DNA from: Aspidiotus rigidus
Taxonomy: Eukaryota > Arthropoda > Insecta > Hemiptera > Diaspididae
Assembly: GCA_035079385.1 (NCBI GenBank)
Contig: JAVHKY010000054.1
Span: 13,992,501-14,056,500, forward strand
DNA: 64,000 nt
Direction: 5' to 3'
In this document: one piece after another, positions 35,742 to 47,545 of the stretch
How positions within the stretch are numbered: position 1 is the stretch's first letter
Layout of the letters: the number at the start of each line of letters is the position of its first letter
Notes under the pieces: generated by a model
The model's database searches: none
The model's input: the letters and a program-made list of their open reading frames with translations, nothing else
Told to the model about the DNA's origin: nothing
Position numbers and translations under genes: made by a program

Positions 35742-37814
35742 ATGGCAGATGACGACCCGTTTGGAAAGCCTTATAAGTTAGTGCTGAAGAAGCTCAAAGG
35801 CCTCTCAGCAATGAGCCGAATGGAGCCGGATGTTGTGGGTCAAATCATTGATGGCTTGTTCCCACAGCAGCCGCCACCAATGGTAACGCTACCAATAGTA
35901 GAAGAGGATGGTATATCCCTCCTAGGCACCGAGGAGGCTGATGCAGCAGTGAATAGACTGCGGGGTAAGTATTGGAAGGCTCCAGGCCCGGATGAGATTC
36001 CAAATCCAGTCTGGAGCGCCATACATTCAGTTGACCCAGCACTGCTTGTTGATACATTCAATGCGGCAATTGTTGGGGGACTGTTCCCTGTGCGATGGAA
36101 GAAAGCCAGGCTAGCGTTGATCGATAAGAAGGATAAACCATCTGGTCTACCATCCTCTTATCGTCCACTTTGTCTGCTAGACAATGTTGGTAAACTTCTA
36201 GAAAGAATGATAGCCAATCGTTTGGAGAGCTATCTGAAGGAAAGAGATATAATCTCTGATAGCCAGTACGGTTTTCAAACTGGACGCTGCACATCAGATG
36301 CTGGGACCCGGCTGAAGAGGATAGCCAAGTCAGCGATTGATATGCGTCAGTTTTGCGCAGCCGTCAGCCTCGACATAAGAAATGCGTTCAATTCAATCCC
36401 ATGGAAGATGATATTGGAAGCTCTTGTGAACGCAGGAGTGCCCGCATACCTGCTCAGGATGATCAGCAGCTATCTTAGCTGCCGTGAAATCCAAGCAGAG
36501 ACGTCTGCTGGTACAGTAAAGCGCCCTGTTACTTGTGGGGTGCCGCAGGGGTCGGTCCTTGGGCCGCTTTTGTGGTGCGTTGCATTTAACGGAATCTTTA
36601 AGGTGAAGCTGCCACCGGGGGTTAAGCTTATCTGCTATGCGGATGACACCCTGGTGGTATGCACTGCCGAAACAACTGTAGCGGTGGAGAGCAGGGTAAA
36701 CCGGGCCCTAGAGGATGTGACGCGTTGGATCGAGTCGGCTGGACTTGAACTAGCAGCAAGTAAGACGGAGGCCATTTTATTCACGACCCGTCGGAAGTTC
36801 AAGCCACCCACCTTTCGCCTGCGAGGTGTGGAAATTGAAACCAAGAAGCAAATGAAATACCTGGGCATCTGGTTTGACTCAACGCTGAGCTTCAGGCACC
36901 ATTTCCTGATGGCAGCGGAAAAGGCGGGCCGGGTAGTTGGATACCTAAGCCGCCTTATGAGGAACCTGGGAGGACCGAGAGAAGCAAGGAGAAGGATCAT
37001 GATGAGCACCGCCTTGTCGATCCTCCTATATGGTGCGCCAGTATGGGCCGACTGCATGAAGATACCATACCGAAGAAGAGAGATGGTAAAGATCCAACGA
37101 AGAGCTGCGCTGAGGTGTGTTAGTGCCTACCGCACTGTCTCGACGGAGACTCTTTGTGTATTAGCACGTTCACCACCAATCGAGCTCCTTGCTGAGGAGA
37201 GAGCGGTGGTGTTCGAAGCAAAGAAGAGAACGACGAACAACCGAGAAGCTTTACGGGTCAAGCAGGAGGCCAGGCGCTCCTTGCTTGTAAAGTGGAAAGC
37301 AAGAATTGCCCAGAGTGAGCTGGGTACATGGACAACCCGTGTGCTAATACGCGACCTTGATGAGTGGATGAACCGGCACCATGGTCAGCTGAACTTTCAC
37401 CTGACGCAGGTGTTAAGCGGCCATGGCTGCTTCAACAAGTACCTTCACGAGAAGTTAAGGAATGTTGAGCAGGCAACGTGTTCGCACTGTAACCAAGGGC
37501 GGGATGATGGACCACAACACACCTTATTTGAGTGTGAGGCGTGGAGGCGTGAGCGGGACGAGCTTAGTCGGTCTCTCCAAGAGATCGGGGTAGATGAAGC
37601 GCTCGACCCGAGTAGCCTGGTACCCACCATGCTAGGTTCCGAAGAAGCATGGAACCAGGTGTCTGCATTTGCGGCCACCATCATGAAGAGGAAGATGGAC
37701 CAGGAATGGAATAGGCAAATGCAGAACCACGCTATGGCCTACTCAACACCTGTGTACCATCAACATCCAGATCTGCAGGAAGAAGAGGAAGAAGGATACC
37801 ATCCAGATTGTTAG
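35742..37814 (+). CDS. R1-clade reverse transcriptase, open 690-codon fragment
   Basis: Starts DDDPFGKPYKLVLKKLKGL, the linker after the endonuclease in R1-type ORF2. The RT follows: PGPDEIPN, SSYRPLCLLD, SLDIRNAFNSIPW (motif A), GVPQGSVLGPLLW (motif B), CYADDT (catalytic motif C), ASKTEAILF and KYLGIWFD. Then the thumb with GGPREARRR and LLYGAPVWAD, and the C-terminal Cys/His motif C-X2-C...H-X4-C (CSHC...HTLFEC) near residue 590. All catalytic residues are present and there is no stop or shift, but the endonuclease and ORF1 are absent, so it cannot retrotranspose by itself. The open frame extends 17 codons upstream into transposon sequence (from 35691); ATG at 35742 is the first LINE-derived Met. 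Confidence 0.92.
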   Translation: MADDDPFGKPYKLVLKKLKGLSAMSRMEPDVVGQIIDGLFPQQPPPMVTLPIVEEDGISLLGTEEADAAVNRLRGKYWKAPGPDEIPNPVWSAIHSVDPALLVDTFNAAIVGGLFPVRWKKARLALIDKKDKPSGLPSSYRPLCLLDNVGKLLERMIANRLESYLKERDIISDSQYGFQTGRCTSDAGTRLKRIAKSAIDMRQFCAAVSLDIRNAFNSIPWKMILEALVNAGVPAYLLRMISSYLSCREIQAETSAGTVKRPVTCGVPQGSVLGPLLWCVAFNGIFKVKLPPGVKLICYADDTLVVCTAETTVAVESRVNRALEDVTRWIESAGLELAASKTEAILFTTRRKFKPPTFRLRGVEIETKKQMKYLGIWFDSTLSFRHHFLMAAEKAGRVVGYLSRLMRNLGGPREARRRIMMSTALSILLYGAPVWADCMKIPYRRREMVKIQRRAALRCVSAYRTVSTETLCVLARSPPIELLAEERAVVFEAKKRTTNNREALRVKQEARRSLLVKWKARIAQSELGTWTTRVLIRDLDEWMNRHHGQLNFHLTQVLSGHGCFNKYLHEKLRNVEQATCSHCNQGRDDGPQHTLFECEAWRRERDELSRSLQEIGVDEALDPSSLVPTMLGSEEAWNQVSAFAATIMKRKMDQEWNRQMQNHAMAYSTPVYHQHPDLQEEEEEGYHPDC

Positions 37815-38245
37815 GGCCTTTATAGTTGTTGAAAGAATCTCGCGTTTATATGGTTGCTCCGCGTCCGCTATTCCGGTGAACATAGTACGGTACGTTCACT
37901 GTTCATACGAATATGTCTAACGAGCACCATACAGTGAGATTCACGCAACAGCGACTTATTACGCCTGATGTGATGTGATAGTGTCGTTTTTTTTTGTGAT
38001 GTGAGTGTTCTCCAGTGCTGTTCATTTTGTGCGTGCCAGGGGGGCATCGCAGCTTGGCGGTTGCCAAAGCAACTTGGCAGTTGCCGAGTGTAGAAGAGGG
38101 GGTTCGCGTAGGAGATTCCTCCTTCACTGAAGTTATACCCGAAAGGGTCGATTCCGGTGTTGGAGGAAACAATATTAAATGCATACGCAACCCGCACCTA
38201 CTCCATTATGGATGACAGGCGGTGCTGCACATGCGACACACAAGC
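35742..38245 (+). mobile_element. 5'-truncated R1-clade LINE
   Basis: The element begins abruptly in the linker between endonuclease and RT (ATGGCAGATGACGACCC) and ends about 430 bp after the ORF stop, near GCACATGCGACACACAAGC. No poly(A) tail is visible. Both flanks are sequence of the long-TIR transposon. Codon use is more GC-rich than the neighbourhood, consistent with a recently arrived element. Confidence 0.85.
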
Positions 38246-39610
38246 GATCCGAAAAAATAGATTCATAGTAAATATTTCGGAGAACCGAGAAAAACTTTCA
38301 AACAAAAAATGTTCCTTTCACAATTGTCTGTAAAATAGACTACTTAAACTTCCTTTTAAAAATTGTCGGAAGTTCTGAGCGTTTGGAAGGAAAGTGATTG
38401 TTTCCAAATATCCTCCAAATTAGAGCATTAATGAGGAAAAGTTTTAACCCAAATGTGATTCTCACAAAATTCACTACATCTTTATTGCAAAGCTAATGGT
38501 CATCATAAAAAGTCTATTGTGAGCTGCAACATTGAAAAAAAATCTGTAGGAATCACAGTGAATACTTTTATTTATTTATTCAAAGTATTCTTATTGGTAA
38601 GTGATGCCGATAACAGTTCACTGGCCTAGTTGCAGTCAGAGGAATAAAATCTTGATGAGGAATTGTACTTTATTTGCTGTTTGCCGACATGCTATAATAA
38701 TTGGACTGATAAAAAGAAGGAAACTCTCAATTGGTCCAAAAAGTAACTGCATTATCAAAAAAAAAAAAGGCTCTAATTGGTACATGGGAAGCGAGATACG
38801 AGGATACCAGATAGAAAAAAGAAAGAGAGAAAGATCCGCGGTCAAACACCTACCAAGTGATGTCAACACTGGAAAAACTTGTGATTTTCAAGTATGGATG
38901 AAAAAGTGACCTTTTTCTTTAAAGCGGGCCTAAAAATGACTGAAGCCAAAAAAAGTGATCAAGTCACTCAAAAGTGACAAACTGATGGATACCCTAGAAT
39001 AATCGATTTCCTTCCAAAAACTCAGAACTTTCGACAAAGTTTGGATGATAGTTTAGTCAATCTATTTTGCAGTTAGAATTTTTCAATAATAGTTTTTGTT
39101 TGAAATTTTATTTCATTCGTGTTTGATTTTTTAGATATTTATTGCTGAAAAATTGACTTTTTCCCAAAGTTTCCATCTTTCGACGAACTTTTTAAGCTGA
39201 TAATTGGACGCATATCAAAGTTTGTAAGGTATTTTTTATAACAAATTTCACGAGGAATATTTTTTTATCTGTAACTTTTCATGATTGATGCCCAATTTTT
39301 CAAGATATTTGCAAAACATTGATTTTTGGGCGCTAGGAAGTTGGATGTATCATTCGGGGCTTTATGTTCTTCTATTTAAAAAAAGAAAAGTAAAAAATTT
39401 GACCCACACAATATGAGTCATTCGCCTTTTACCAGAAGACCGATCCGGCATTTTGAAATTGGCCGCCATTTTGGAAAGCTGCTCTTCTCAGATGTCTATC
39501 ATCGTTTGTTATGTCAAGTATCACCCCTACTAAGATATCCTAAAGTGACGCTTTGTCCCCCCACGTGGTCTCGAAAACCACTATTTTCTATTATGGCCCA
39601 TGGACTAATA

Positions 39611-39827
39611 ACCTAATTTACACTTTTGACAAGGAATCTTTTTCGTGAAAGAGCTTCGACAAATATTGTGTAGTTTTGGGTAGAAGTCGGGCTCTGACCA
39701 TATCTAAGGACTTGCAAAAATTCTCCAAGGAGAAAATATTTATCTAAAAAATCACTAAAAAGTTTCTTTTCCGGGAAACGCATTAAGTCACGGATACGTC
39801 AGTCTTTTCTCTCGATATAATCTAAAA
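39611..39827. other. Unassigned AT-rich DNA
   Basis: Short spacer between copy b and a MITE. Nothing recognised. Confidence 0.4.
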
Positions 39828-40019
39828 TAGGGCTCTACCTCTATATCATATTGCAAATGGTACTTGTTTTACGTTGGTCTTAAGGCAGGAGAATTGAGTA
39901 TGCAATAATAGCATATTTATTCCCCTGCCATAAGACCAATGATGTAAACCGACTACCATTACATTACAATAAGAATCAGGCAACTGAGTATGCAATTGAT
40001 ATAGGGGAAGAGCCCTATA
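39828..40019. mobile_element. ~190 bp MITE with ~26 bp imperfect TIRs
   Basis: The left end TAGGGCTCTACCTCTATATCA and right end TGATATAGGGGAAGAGCCCTA are inverted repeats with 2-3 mismatches. A TA may be duplicated at each side. A second inverted pair (TTGGTCTTAAGGCAG / CTGCCATAAGACCAA) and a direct repeat GAGTATGCAAT lie inside. Non-coding. Confidence 0.65.
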
Positions 40020-42590
40020 GAATCGAGAAGGGACCGAAAAATCTTCAAAATTTTATCGATCATAATGAAACCCGATTACATCGATAGATCGACTGGATAT
40101 TGAGTTTGGTACCTAAACTATAGAGTGACATCCACTCCTACTTCTCTTACTATATGGACTATATACTATATAGTAAAAATAAAGATTGAAGCCAGTATAT
40201 TGTAGGTTAGGCCTGGTATAATGACAGCTAACGATACAGGTATCAAAGAGGGGAAAATCGAAATTTTTATGAAGTCGTCAGGTCGTGACGTAATTTTCGT
40301 AACGCGATTTCATTCAAGTCATTTCTAGAAGACAGGGGTACATTCATACGTCCTCCTCCCATAGAGCAAAAATTGATGAAGAAAGAAGGGATTATCGGGA
40401 AGAGTTTTTCTTCCATTCTGAAATCTAAGCTCTCCTCCAATCTTTACAAGAAGAAAAACTCAATTCAAGTACGATTTCCCCCTCCCAAAATCCTCTCCTG
40501 TATCCACATTTCAATTCAAAGTCGATTCCTAAATGACGGCTCAAATACCACACGAACTTCCCTAAAATTCCCCATCAATATTCATTCACACCTCCGCACT
40601 TTCAATAAGAAAATTAGTCTAGTGATTGAAGCTGAGACTCGTGACTTTTCGATGCATTTCAGGAGTAAAACTCTTGAAATAGAGCTCTGAGATACTGGTA
40701 TGAATGGACTCGTTTTTACTGGAGGAGGGAATTTCATTAATATCAATATTTGAAAGAAAAAGTACCTCACAGGTATGCATAATATTATTATAAAAGATGT
40801 GACTCGGCTTTCTAGACCTACCGGTTCATCATCGGAGAAACTCGATTAATCAAAGAATGCAAAAAACTTGTTTTATGGGTATCATCAATCGACGAGCATA
40901 TTGAGCAATGAAAAGTTAGAACCATAAGGGAAATTCTTCACCAGTCACTCCCGAGCCTTGACTAAAACTCCTCCTGCTAGCATCGTATTCTAATATTTTT
41001 CTACCAATTTTCTGTTCAATATCTCAACCAAACGCTGGATAAATAACCTAGCTTCTAATTTAACAGTCAATAGAATTTGTTTTACGTTTGAGAAACCGCT
41101 TAGTAGGGAAGATCCTCTTTTAACATCGTAAGACAAAAGGTAGTTAGCGTTGTCTCTAACACGTTAATAAATACGACAGATAATTGATGCATAATGTAGG
41201 CAAAAATGATTTTTCTTCGCGGATGTGAACGAGGCCCATCAATTTCGAGTAGGAAATTTTACATTCGTTAATGGGTACTAAAACTTGGCAATGTATAGTC
41301 GCTAAACGTTTATATTAACCTACTTAAAATAATTTTGCAAATATAACGCAGATGCGCTTATAAGAGAAAATGAAAATCAACGATTGTTTGATTGAAAATC
41401 GACTCTATTTTATTTTACGACTTCATAAACAACTTCGATTAATCAATATAAACGTTTTGTGAAAGCTCAAGTGCGCTCAAATAGGTCTATATATTGAAGC
41501 AAAATTGATAAATACAACAAGGACGCAGTGAATGGAGGTAATACGCGGAAATTAGAGAGAGTATTAAAAAAAAAAAAAAATACCTAATAATTTTTATGAT
41601 TAAAACTTACCATTGATGATTATCTACTGCCTCGTATATACAAATGAAGTTTGTTAAAACGCATCGTGAACCGGTTAAAGAATTATGAAAAGAGAACAAA
41701 GTGAGAAACGCTAAAACATATGTTATGTGCTTCGCACATTATCATCTAGTCAACTTTTGTGATTTTTCAAAGTCAAATTCACTATACGTAGCGCATGTGT
41801 TGTCCACCAAATGAATTTCTCTTCCGGAGAGAACTTTTCCTTTCGAGATCGCCGCTCGAGAATCTTAGAATATAGGTGAAAAATAAACCTGATCGTCAAC
41901 GATAATGATAGAAGATAACGAAAGGATAGAACGTGAATTCACTCGTTAAGGTAAAATAGGTCATGGCCAGGGTCACCGCACTGGGTGTGGAGCATGGAAG
42001 ACAACGAATAAATAAGACGTCGCTTCGTTTCCATGAGGGAGAAAGAATTTAAACCGTACGAACTTGACGAGAGCGGAAGATCTCACATTAATTCTCGCCT
42101 GGGTTATGCCAAAAACAAACAGGTTGCAAGTTTTTAATCGATTATTCCGTTTAAAAAAAAAAAAAACAAAAAGTCACCCAACCACCCATAGATCGGATGA
42201 AGTCTTTTGGAATATTTTATGCTAATTATTTATCATAAAAATTGTACTAATTTCGCTATACTCCCGATGAGTTTAAAAATTAATTACCTACCAGGCGGTT
42301 TCGGCTACTAGGATACAAAATACACAATTAATGTGACGGAATTTTGACCCAGGTTAGAAAAGAAATCTTGTTAATGGGAATCTTGATCCATTTCTGCTCC
42401 TCCTTGCTATATCAGAAGAAATTTAAACTATACGTAGACCATCCCTCATGCTTTGATTTTCTTTTCGGAGGGATGCTGGACTTGGAACTCAACTTCGGCA
42501 TAGATATGCAGACGCGAATTCCTCTAATGCAGAAACTAATAGGTATACATGCAGCTTCAAGGTACGCAAGGTCATTTTTCAGGGCCTTAC
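40020..42590. other. Single-copy-looking DNA
   Basis: About 2.6 kb with a 105-residue frame at 40373-40690 that has no recognisable similarity, A-runs at 41565 and 42150, and no shared repeats. No gene called. Confidence 0.4.
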
Positions 42591-42594
42591 ATAC

Positions 42595-43195
42595 TTGGTA
42601 GCTAAATACAGCTCTTCAGTATGGTCTGACAGACTCCGACCGCAGACATACAGGCAAATTGTCCTCAGCAGCAGCGTCGAAGTTGCACAAATCAACGCTG
42701 CTACACCTAGGGATCATGGAACGATCGGTGACAGGGCTACTAGGAAGGGAACACCTTCCACCAACCGAGAGAGACGAACACGGCGAGAACAGAAAACTGA
42801 CCTTAGCGGAAGCCGCAATGAATGGGGCACTCAGTGAAAAAACATCAAACCCGAGAAGTGGGTATACGAACTTTTCCCATCCGTTAGGCTCAGAGTCAGA
42901 ATTTCATCAACTGGACGTCGCAAGCTATCAACAACTACAGCTACCTGAAGGAATCTCTGCATAAAAAGACACTAGGCATAACAAGCGACTGCCCACGTGG
43001 CTTTGTCAACAGCCAAATGCCTTTTCTTCACTAACGGAGGACCTTTCGATCGGTAAGTCCTTAATAAGTAAGCGGGCTAACGAACCCTGCTTCTACCAAG
43101 AAGAGGCTCCACTGGTAGGCAGGGTAAAATACGGGTAGAGATGAGAAAACTGAACTCCTAAAATGATGGAAACCAACGAAGAAGAAGAAGAAGAT
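42595..43195 (+). pseudogene. Possible LINE 3' remnant
   Basis: The frame at 42595 reads KYSSSVWSDRLRPQTYRQ, resembling the LLYG-x-x-VWAD-...-YRR segment after the RT thumb of R1/I-type LINEs (compare 37030-37080). Several stops follow, and the stretch ends in (GAA)5 at about 43178-43192, a tail type seen in some LINEs. The match is short, so this is tentative. Confidence 0.3.
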
Positions 43196-43706
43196 ATTTC
43201 ATGAAAGTACCTCTTTCTTTTATTGTTTACCCCCTGTGGAAGGGCTCAAACAGTAGTCTCTGGGCGAATTCTCCCGCAATAGGTAAAAACCCTATAGAAT
43301 TCATCATCTTCTTTGTCCTCGGAGGCCACTGTTAGGAAAAGTTCCCAGCTTAAGTGACGTATGTATTAAAATGAATTACTATACTTGATAGATACCCTTG
43401 CCTTCGTCTCGGGAGGTCACGCTCAGGCGCAGTTCCCGGGCCGATTTTAACAATTGTACTTATTTTATGAATCTCAATAAATTTCTCTCACGAGCTATTT
43501 CTCGACTGCAAAGAAATGAACAGGGAGCTCGTAAACTCTTTAACCAACGACCAACTCACATTTTGTACGACCAGCATTTCATGAAGTAGACGACAATTCC
43601 CGTCAACGAGTTAGTCTAAAACACAACAAGCAGAGACCCTCAATATTATGAGGTTGACTGTACTATAAGAAACTTGAAACATGACCTTCCTTTTTCGCTC
43701 GTAGTA
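43196..43706. other. Unassigned DNA with a short repeated phrase
   Basis: 'cctcggaggccactgttaggaaaagttccc' (about 43317) and 'gtctcgggaggtcacgctcaggcgcagttccc' (about 43406) look like two diverged copies of one unit. No gene. Confidence 0.35.
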
Positions 43707-43872
43707 CAGTGGCGGCCCCCAGGCCTACCCAAAAGTTTTTTGTAGAAATTCTGTAACACCAAATGACAGAAATAAATACACCAAAAGAACACCTTTTGAA
43801 TCGTCTGCCTACCTGGCAATTCACAGGCCTCCGGCTGGCTTAACTTGGGCAACATTCCTAGGGCCGGCACTG
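43707..43872. mobile_element. 166 bp hAT-like MITE
   Basis: Ends CAGTGGCGGCCC and GGGCCGGCACTG are inverted repeats with one mismatch. Flanks CTCGTAGTA and CTCGTAGAA give a duplication of about 8 bp, offset or mismatched by one base. Confidence 0.65.
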
Positions 43873-44151
43873 CTCGTAGAAAATTTTCTTCATAGTCGTC
43901 TCATCGTCGAAGTCGAAATCGACTATTGAGTTGATTCTCGGAATACGTCACTCATCCGCAAATGGCTTGACGATGGCTCGCAATCGACGTCAAGTTTTGT
44001 AGATTTCAAGTGCACAACTTATCAAGGTTTCAGAATCGAATTAAAAAATGAGTCAATACCAAGTATTAGATTTTAATGGCGACTGAGGATCGAAGGCGAC
44101 TACAGCGTCGCTAACTTGAGGCGCCAAAAAATGAGTCACGTTTCGACCATC
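43873..44151. other. Unassigned spacer
   Basis: CpG-containing sequence with no recognised feature. Confidence 0.35.
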
Positions 44152-44323
44152 AGGGCTGCTCAGCCAATCGTATTGGCTAAAAACTTAGCTAAAAGGTAAC
44201 CCTTCAAATTGATCGGCTTCAGCTATCAGCCAATGGCTCACCCAGTTTCATTGGCTAGCTAACAGCTTTGGGCCAAAATGGAATAGCCAATGGCGAACGG
44301 CTTCGGCTTAGCTAAGCAGCCCT
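44152..44323. mobile_element. Solo MITE, founder type of the 396-bp satellite
   Basis: Ends AGGGCTGCTCAGCCAAT and TTAGCTAAGCAGCCCT are inverted repeats. The inside is rich in GGCTAGCTAAC and GGCTTCGGC words and aligns with the start and end of the first satellite unit at 47630-47990. Confidence 0.75.
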
Positions 44324-44882
44324 TGTTTCATGTGCCACCAAGATGAGCCAGCATGACGTATTTGAAAATAACGATCAAGAGAAGTATCTTTTGTAAGACG
44401 AGAAGAGATACATTTCTCTAAATATAGAAGTAAGGGCCCAGAGAAGAGGGTATCACTTTAATATCGTGCATTTGACAGAAGAACTAGTTTTCTTGATCGT
44501 TATTTTACGAAGTAGTCTTTTAGGCCTAGAGGGATATAAAGCCAATCTGCCGAACAAAGTTAAATTGACGTATCTGCAAAATGACGATCTGTCGAGTGTC
44601 TACAAGTCGAAAAAATTCAAATCCCTGATCGGAGATCCTTTTTCCCGTGACTACCCAAAATTTGTTCTAAACGAATATGATTATCATTTAACAATTTTCC
44701 AATAATCACAATATTCATCTCATCATTTTTTTCTTTATTCGTTCTGTTTCAAATTTTTCTTTGCGAAAATCCGTGACTTCCGTGACCCTATTCTTCAAAT
44801 CGTGACTTTCCGGGTTTTTCGTGACTGGTAGACACCCTGCGTGATGCCTTCAGGGCGTACAAAGTAACCATAATAATACTAA
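44324..44882. other. Unassigned DNA, 79-residue frame
   Basis: A plus-strand frame at 44466-44705 has a hydrophobic start but no recognised similarity. Near 44765-44840 'cgtgactttccgg' type words end in GGTAGACACCCTG, resembling a common insect MITE terminus. Confidence 0.35.
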
Positions 44883-44885
44883 TAA

Positions 44886-47545
44886 TAGTCCATGGGCCAT
44901 AATGGAAAATGGTGGTTTTTGGTACCACGTTGGGGGACAAAGCGACACTTTGGGATATGTTAGTATGGGTGATACTTGACATAAAAAACGATGATAGACA
45001 TCTGAGAAGAGCAGCTTTCCAAACTGGCGGCCAAATTCAAAATGCCGGATCGGTCTTCTGGTAAAAGGCGAAGAACTCATATTGTGTTGGTCAAATTTTC
45101 TACTTTTCTTTTTTTAAATAAAAGAAAATGAGGCCCCGAATAATACATCCAACTTCCTAGCTCCCAAAAATCAATGTTTTACAAATATCTTGAAAAATTG
45201 GACATCAATCATGAAAAGTTACAGATAAAAAATATTCCTCGTGAAATTTGTTATAAAAAATACCATACAAACTTTGATATGCGTCTAATTATCAGATTAA
45301 AAAGTTCGTCGAAAGTTGCGAACTTTGAGAAAAAGTCAATTTTTCAGCAATAAAATATATAAAAAGCAAACACGAATGAAATAAAATTTCAAACAAAAAC
45401 TATTATTGAAAAATTCTAACTGCGAAATAGATTGACTAAACTATCATCCAAACTTTGTCGAAAGTTCGGAGTTTTTGGAAGGAAATCGATTATTCTAGGG
45501 TGTCCAGTTTGTCACTTTTGAGTGACTTGATCACTTCCTTATGCTTCAATCATTTTTAGGCCCTTTTTAAAGAAAATAGTCACTTTTTCATCCATACATA
45601 CTTGAAAATCACAAGTTTTTCCGGTGTTGACATCACTTGGTATGTGTTTGACCGGGGATCTTTCTTTCTTTCTTTCTTTTTGCTATCTGGTACCCTCGTA
45701 TCTCGCTTCCCATACCACTTAGAACCTTTTTTTTTTTTTGATGATGCAGTTACTTTTTGGATCAATTAAGCGTTTCCTTCTTTTTATCAGTCCAAGTATT
45801 ATAATTTATTAACAAAAAAATTTTTTGGGACACACCGTTTGCATCATACATATTTTTAACTAAAAATAATTCAAATTAAATATTAAAAAAAAAAAAAAAA
45901 CACTCAGCTGTTGCTCATGAAGTTGATTGAATTGACTTTATTGTAAGTGAACTAAAAAGAAAAAACAAGAGTTTGAATAAAAAAACTCTATAGTTACCAA
46001 ACAAAATATTAAATCATTTTGTAATCAAACATTCATATGTAAAATCTTACAGCAGCAATATAGTATTCACTTATATAGAAGGCAATAGTGGAGACTGTTT
46101 GTTCCTAATATAATGGAAAACTGAATAACTGAGTGATTGTATCACTCATGAAGAAGCGTAAGGTTATAAGAGTTTGTAGGATCCGGGGATGTTGCTGTAA
46201 GATTTTACATATGAATGTTTAATTATACAATTATTTAATATTTTATTTAGTAAACAGAGTTTTTTCAATTCAAACTCTTGGGTTTTTCTTTTCAGTTCAG
46301 TTATGATAAACTCAATTCAATCAACTTCATGAGCAACACCGGATTCTTTTTTTAAATATCTTATATTTTACATCGTGTTCTAGAATAAATAATTCAAAAT
46401 AATTAGCAGATATTCAAAAATCTATTTTGTGTGGTTTTAAGAGATTGCAGATTTTTTTTCGATGTTGAAGCTCACAATAGACTTTTTATGATGATCATTA
46501 GCTTTACAATAAAGATGTAGTGAATTTTGTGAGAATCACTTTTGGGTTACAACTTTTCCTCATTAAAGCTCTAGTTTGGAGGATATTTGGAAACAATCTC
46601 TTTCCTTCCAAACGCTCAGAACTTCCGACAATTTTTAAAAGGAAATTAAAGTAGTCTATTTTATAGACAATCGCAAAACGAACATTTTTTGTTTGAAAGT
46701 TTTTCTTATTGAATCTCAGTTCTCCAAAATATTTACCATGAATCGATTTTTCGGATGCTCACAACTTTTAGAAGCTTGTCAAGATTATAACTAGACTGAC
46801 AATAAAGTTCAGATGGTCCGTTATGAAGTAAAATTCATGAAAAATATTTCTTGTTTGGAACTCCTTCTTATTAGAATAGGCCTAGCTTATTTTTTTGTAA
46901 TATTTGACAACAATCGATTTCCTTCCAAAAGTTCAGAACTTTCGACAAACTTCGGAAGGAAGTTTAGGCAATCTATTTTGCAGTTAAAATTTTTCAATAA
47001 AATGTTTTTTGTTTGAAATTTTATTTCTTTTGTGTTTCATTTTGTAGATATTTATTGCTGAAAAATTGACTTTTTCCCACAGTTCTCAACTTTTGACGAA
47101 CTTTTTAAGCTGATAATTGGACGCATAGCGAAGTTTGAATGGTATTTTCTATACCAAATTTCACGAGGAACATGTTTTATCTGAAACTTTTCATGATTGA
47201 TGCCCAATTTTTCAAGATATTTGCAAAACATTGATTTTAGGGAGCTAGAACGTGCCACAAAAAATTTATTAGGATGCGTAGCGCGGGGAGTTTGATATGT
47301 TATTCGGGGCCTTATTTTCTTTTATTGAAAAAGAAAAGTAAAAAATTTGACCCACACAATATGAGATATTCGCCTTTTACCAGAAGACCGATTCGCCATT
47401 TTGAAATTGGCCGCCATTTTGGAAAGCTGCTCTTCTCAGATATCTATCATCGTTTTTTATATCAAGTATCACCCCTACTAACATATCTCAAAGTATCGCT
47501 TTGGCCCCCCGAATGGTACCGCATTTTTATATGGCCCATGGACAA
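44886..47545 (+). mobile_element. Long-TIR non-autonomous transposon, copy c (2660 bp)
   Basis: Least disturbed copy. Left end TAGTCCATGGGCC, right end GGCCCATGGACAA, flanked by TAA on both sides (44883-44885, 47546-47548). TIRs are about 610 bp (44886-45493 against about 46912-47545). Internally: the GTCACTTTTGAGTGACTTG block (45494-45900), a foldback palindrome (about 45908-46340), and 46430-46912, which is present once. The short frames in the arms are not a transposase. Confidence 0.9.
45908..46340. repeat. Foldback palindrome inside copy c
   Basis: GTTGCTCATGAAGTTGATTG at the left mirrors CAATCAACTTCATGAGCAAC at the right. Arms are about 165 bp, with a loop containing 'ggaaaactgaataactgag'. 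Confidence 0.85.

Larger units (their letters stand above)
35110..39607 (-). mobile_element. Long-TIR transposon, copy b, split by an R1-clade LINE
   Basis: Ends are TAGTCCATGGGC and GGCCCATGGACTA, flanked by ATA on both sides (35107-35109, 39608-39610). Internally it is reversed relative to copies a and c: 38246-38570 and 38600-39000 are inverted complements of copy c's 46430-46790 and 45494-45850. The foldback palindrome is missing. The LINE occupies 35742 to about 38245, and about 140 bp of expected internal sequence next to it is missing. Confidence 0.85.
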
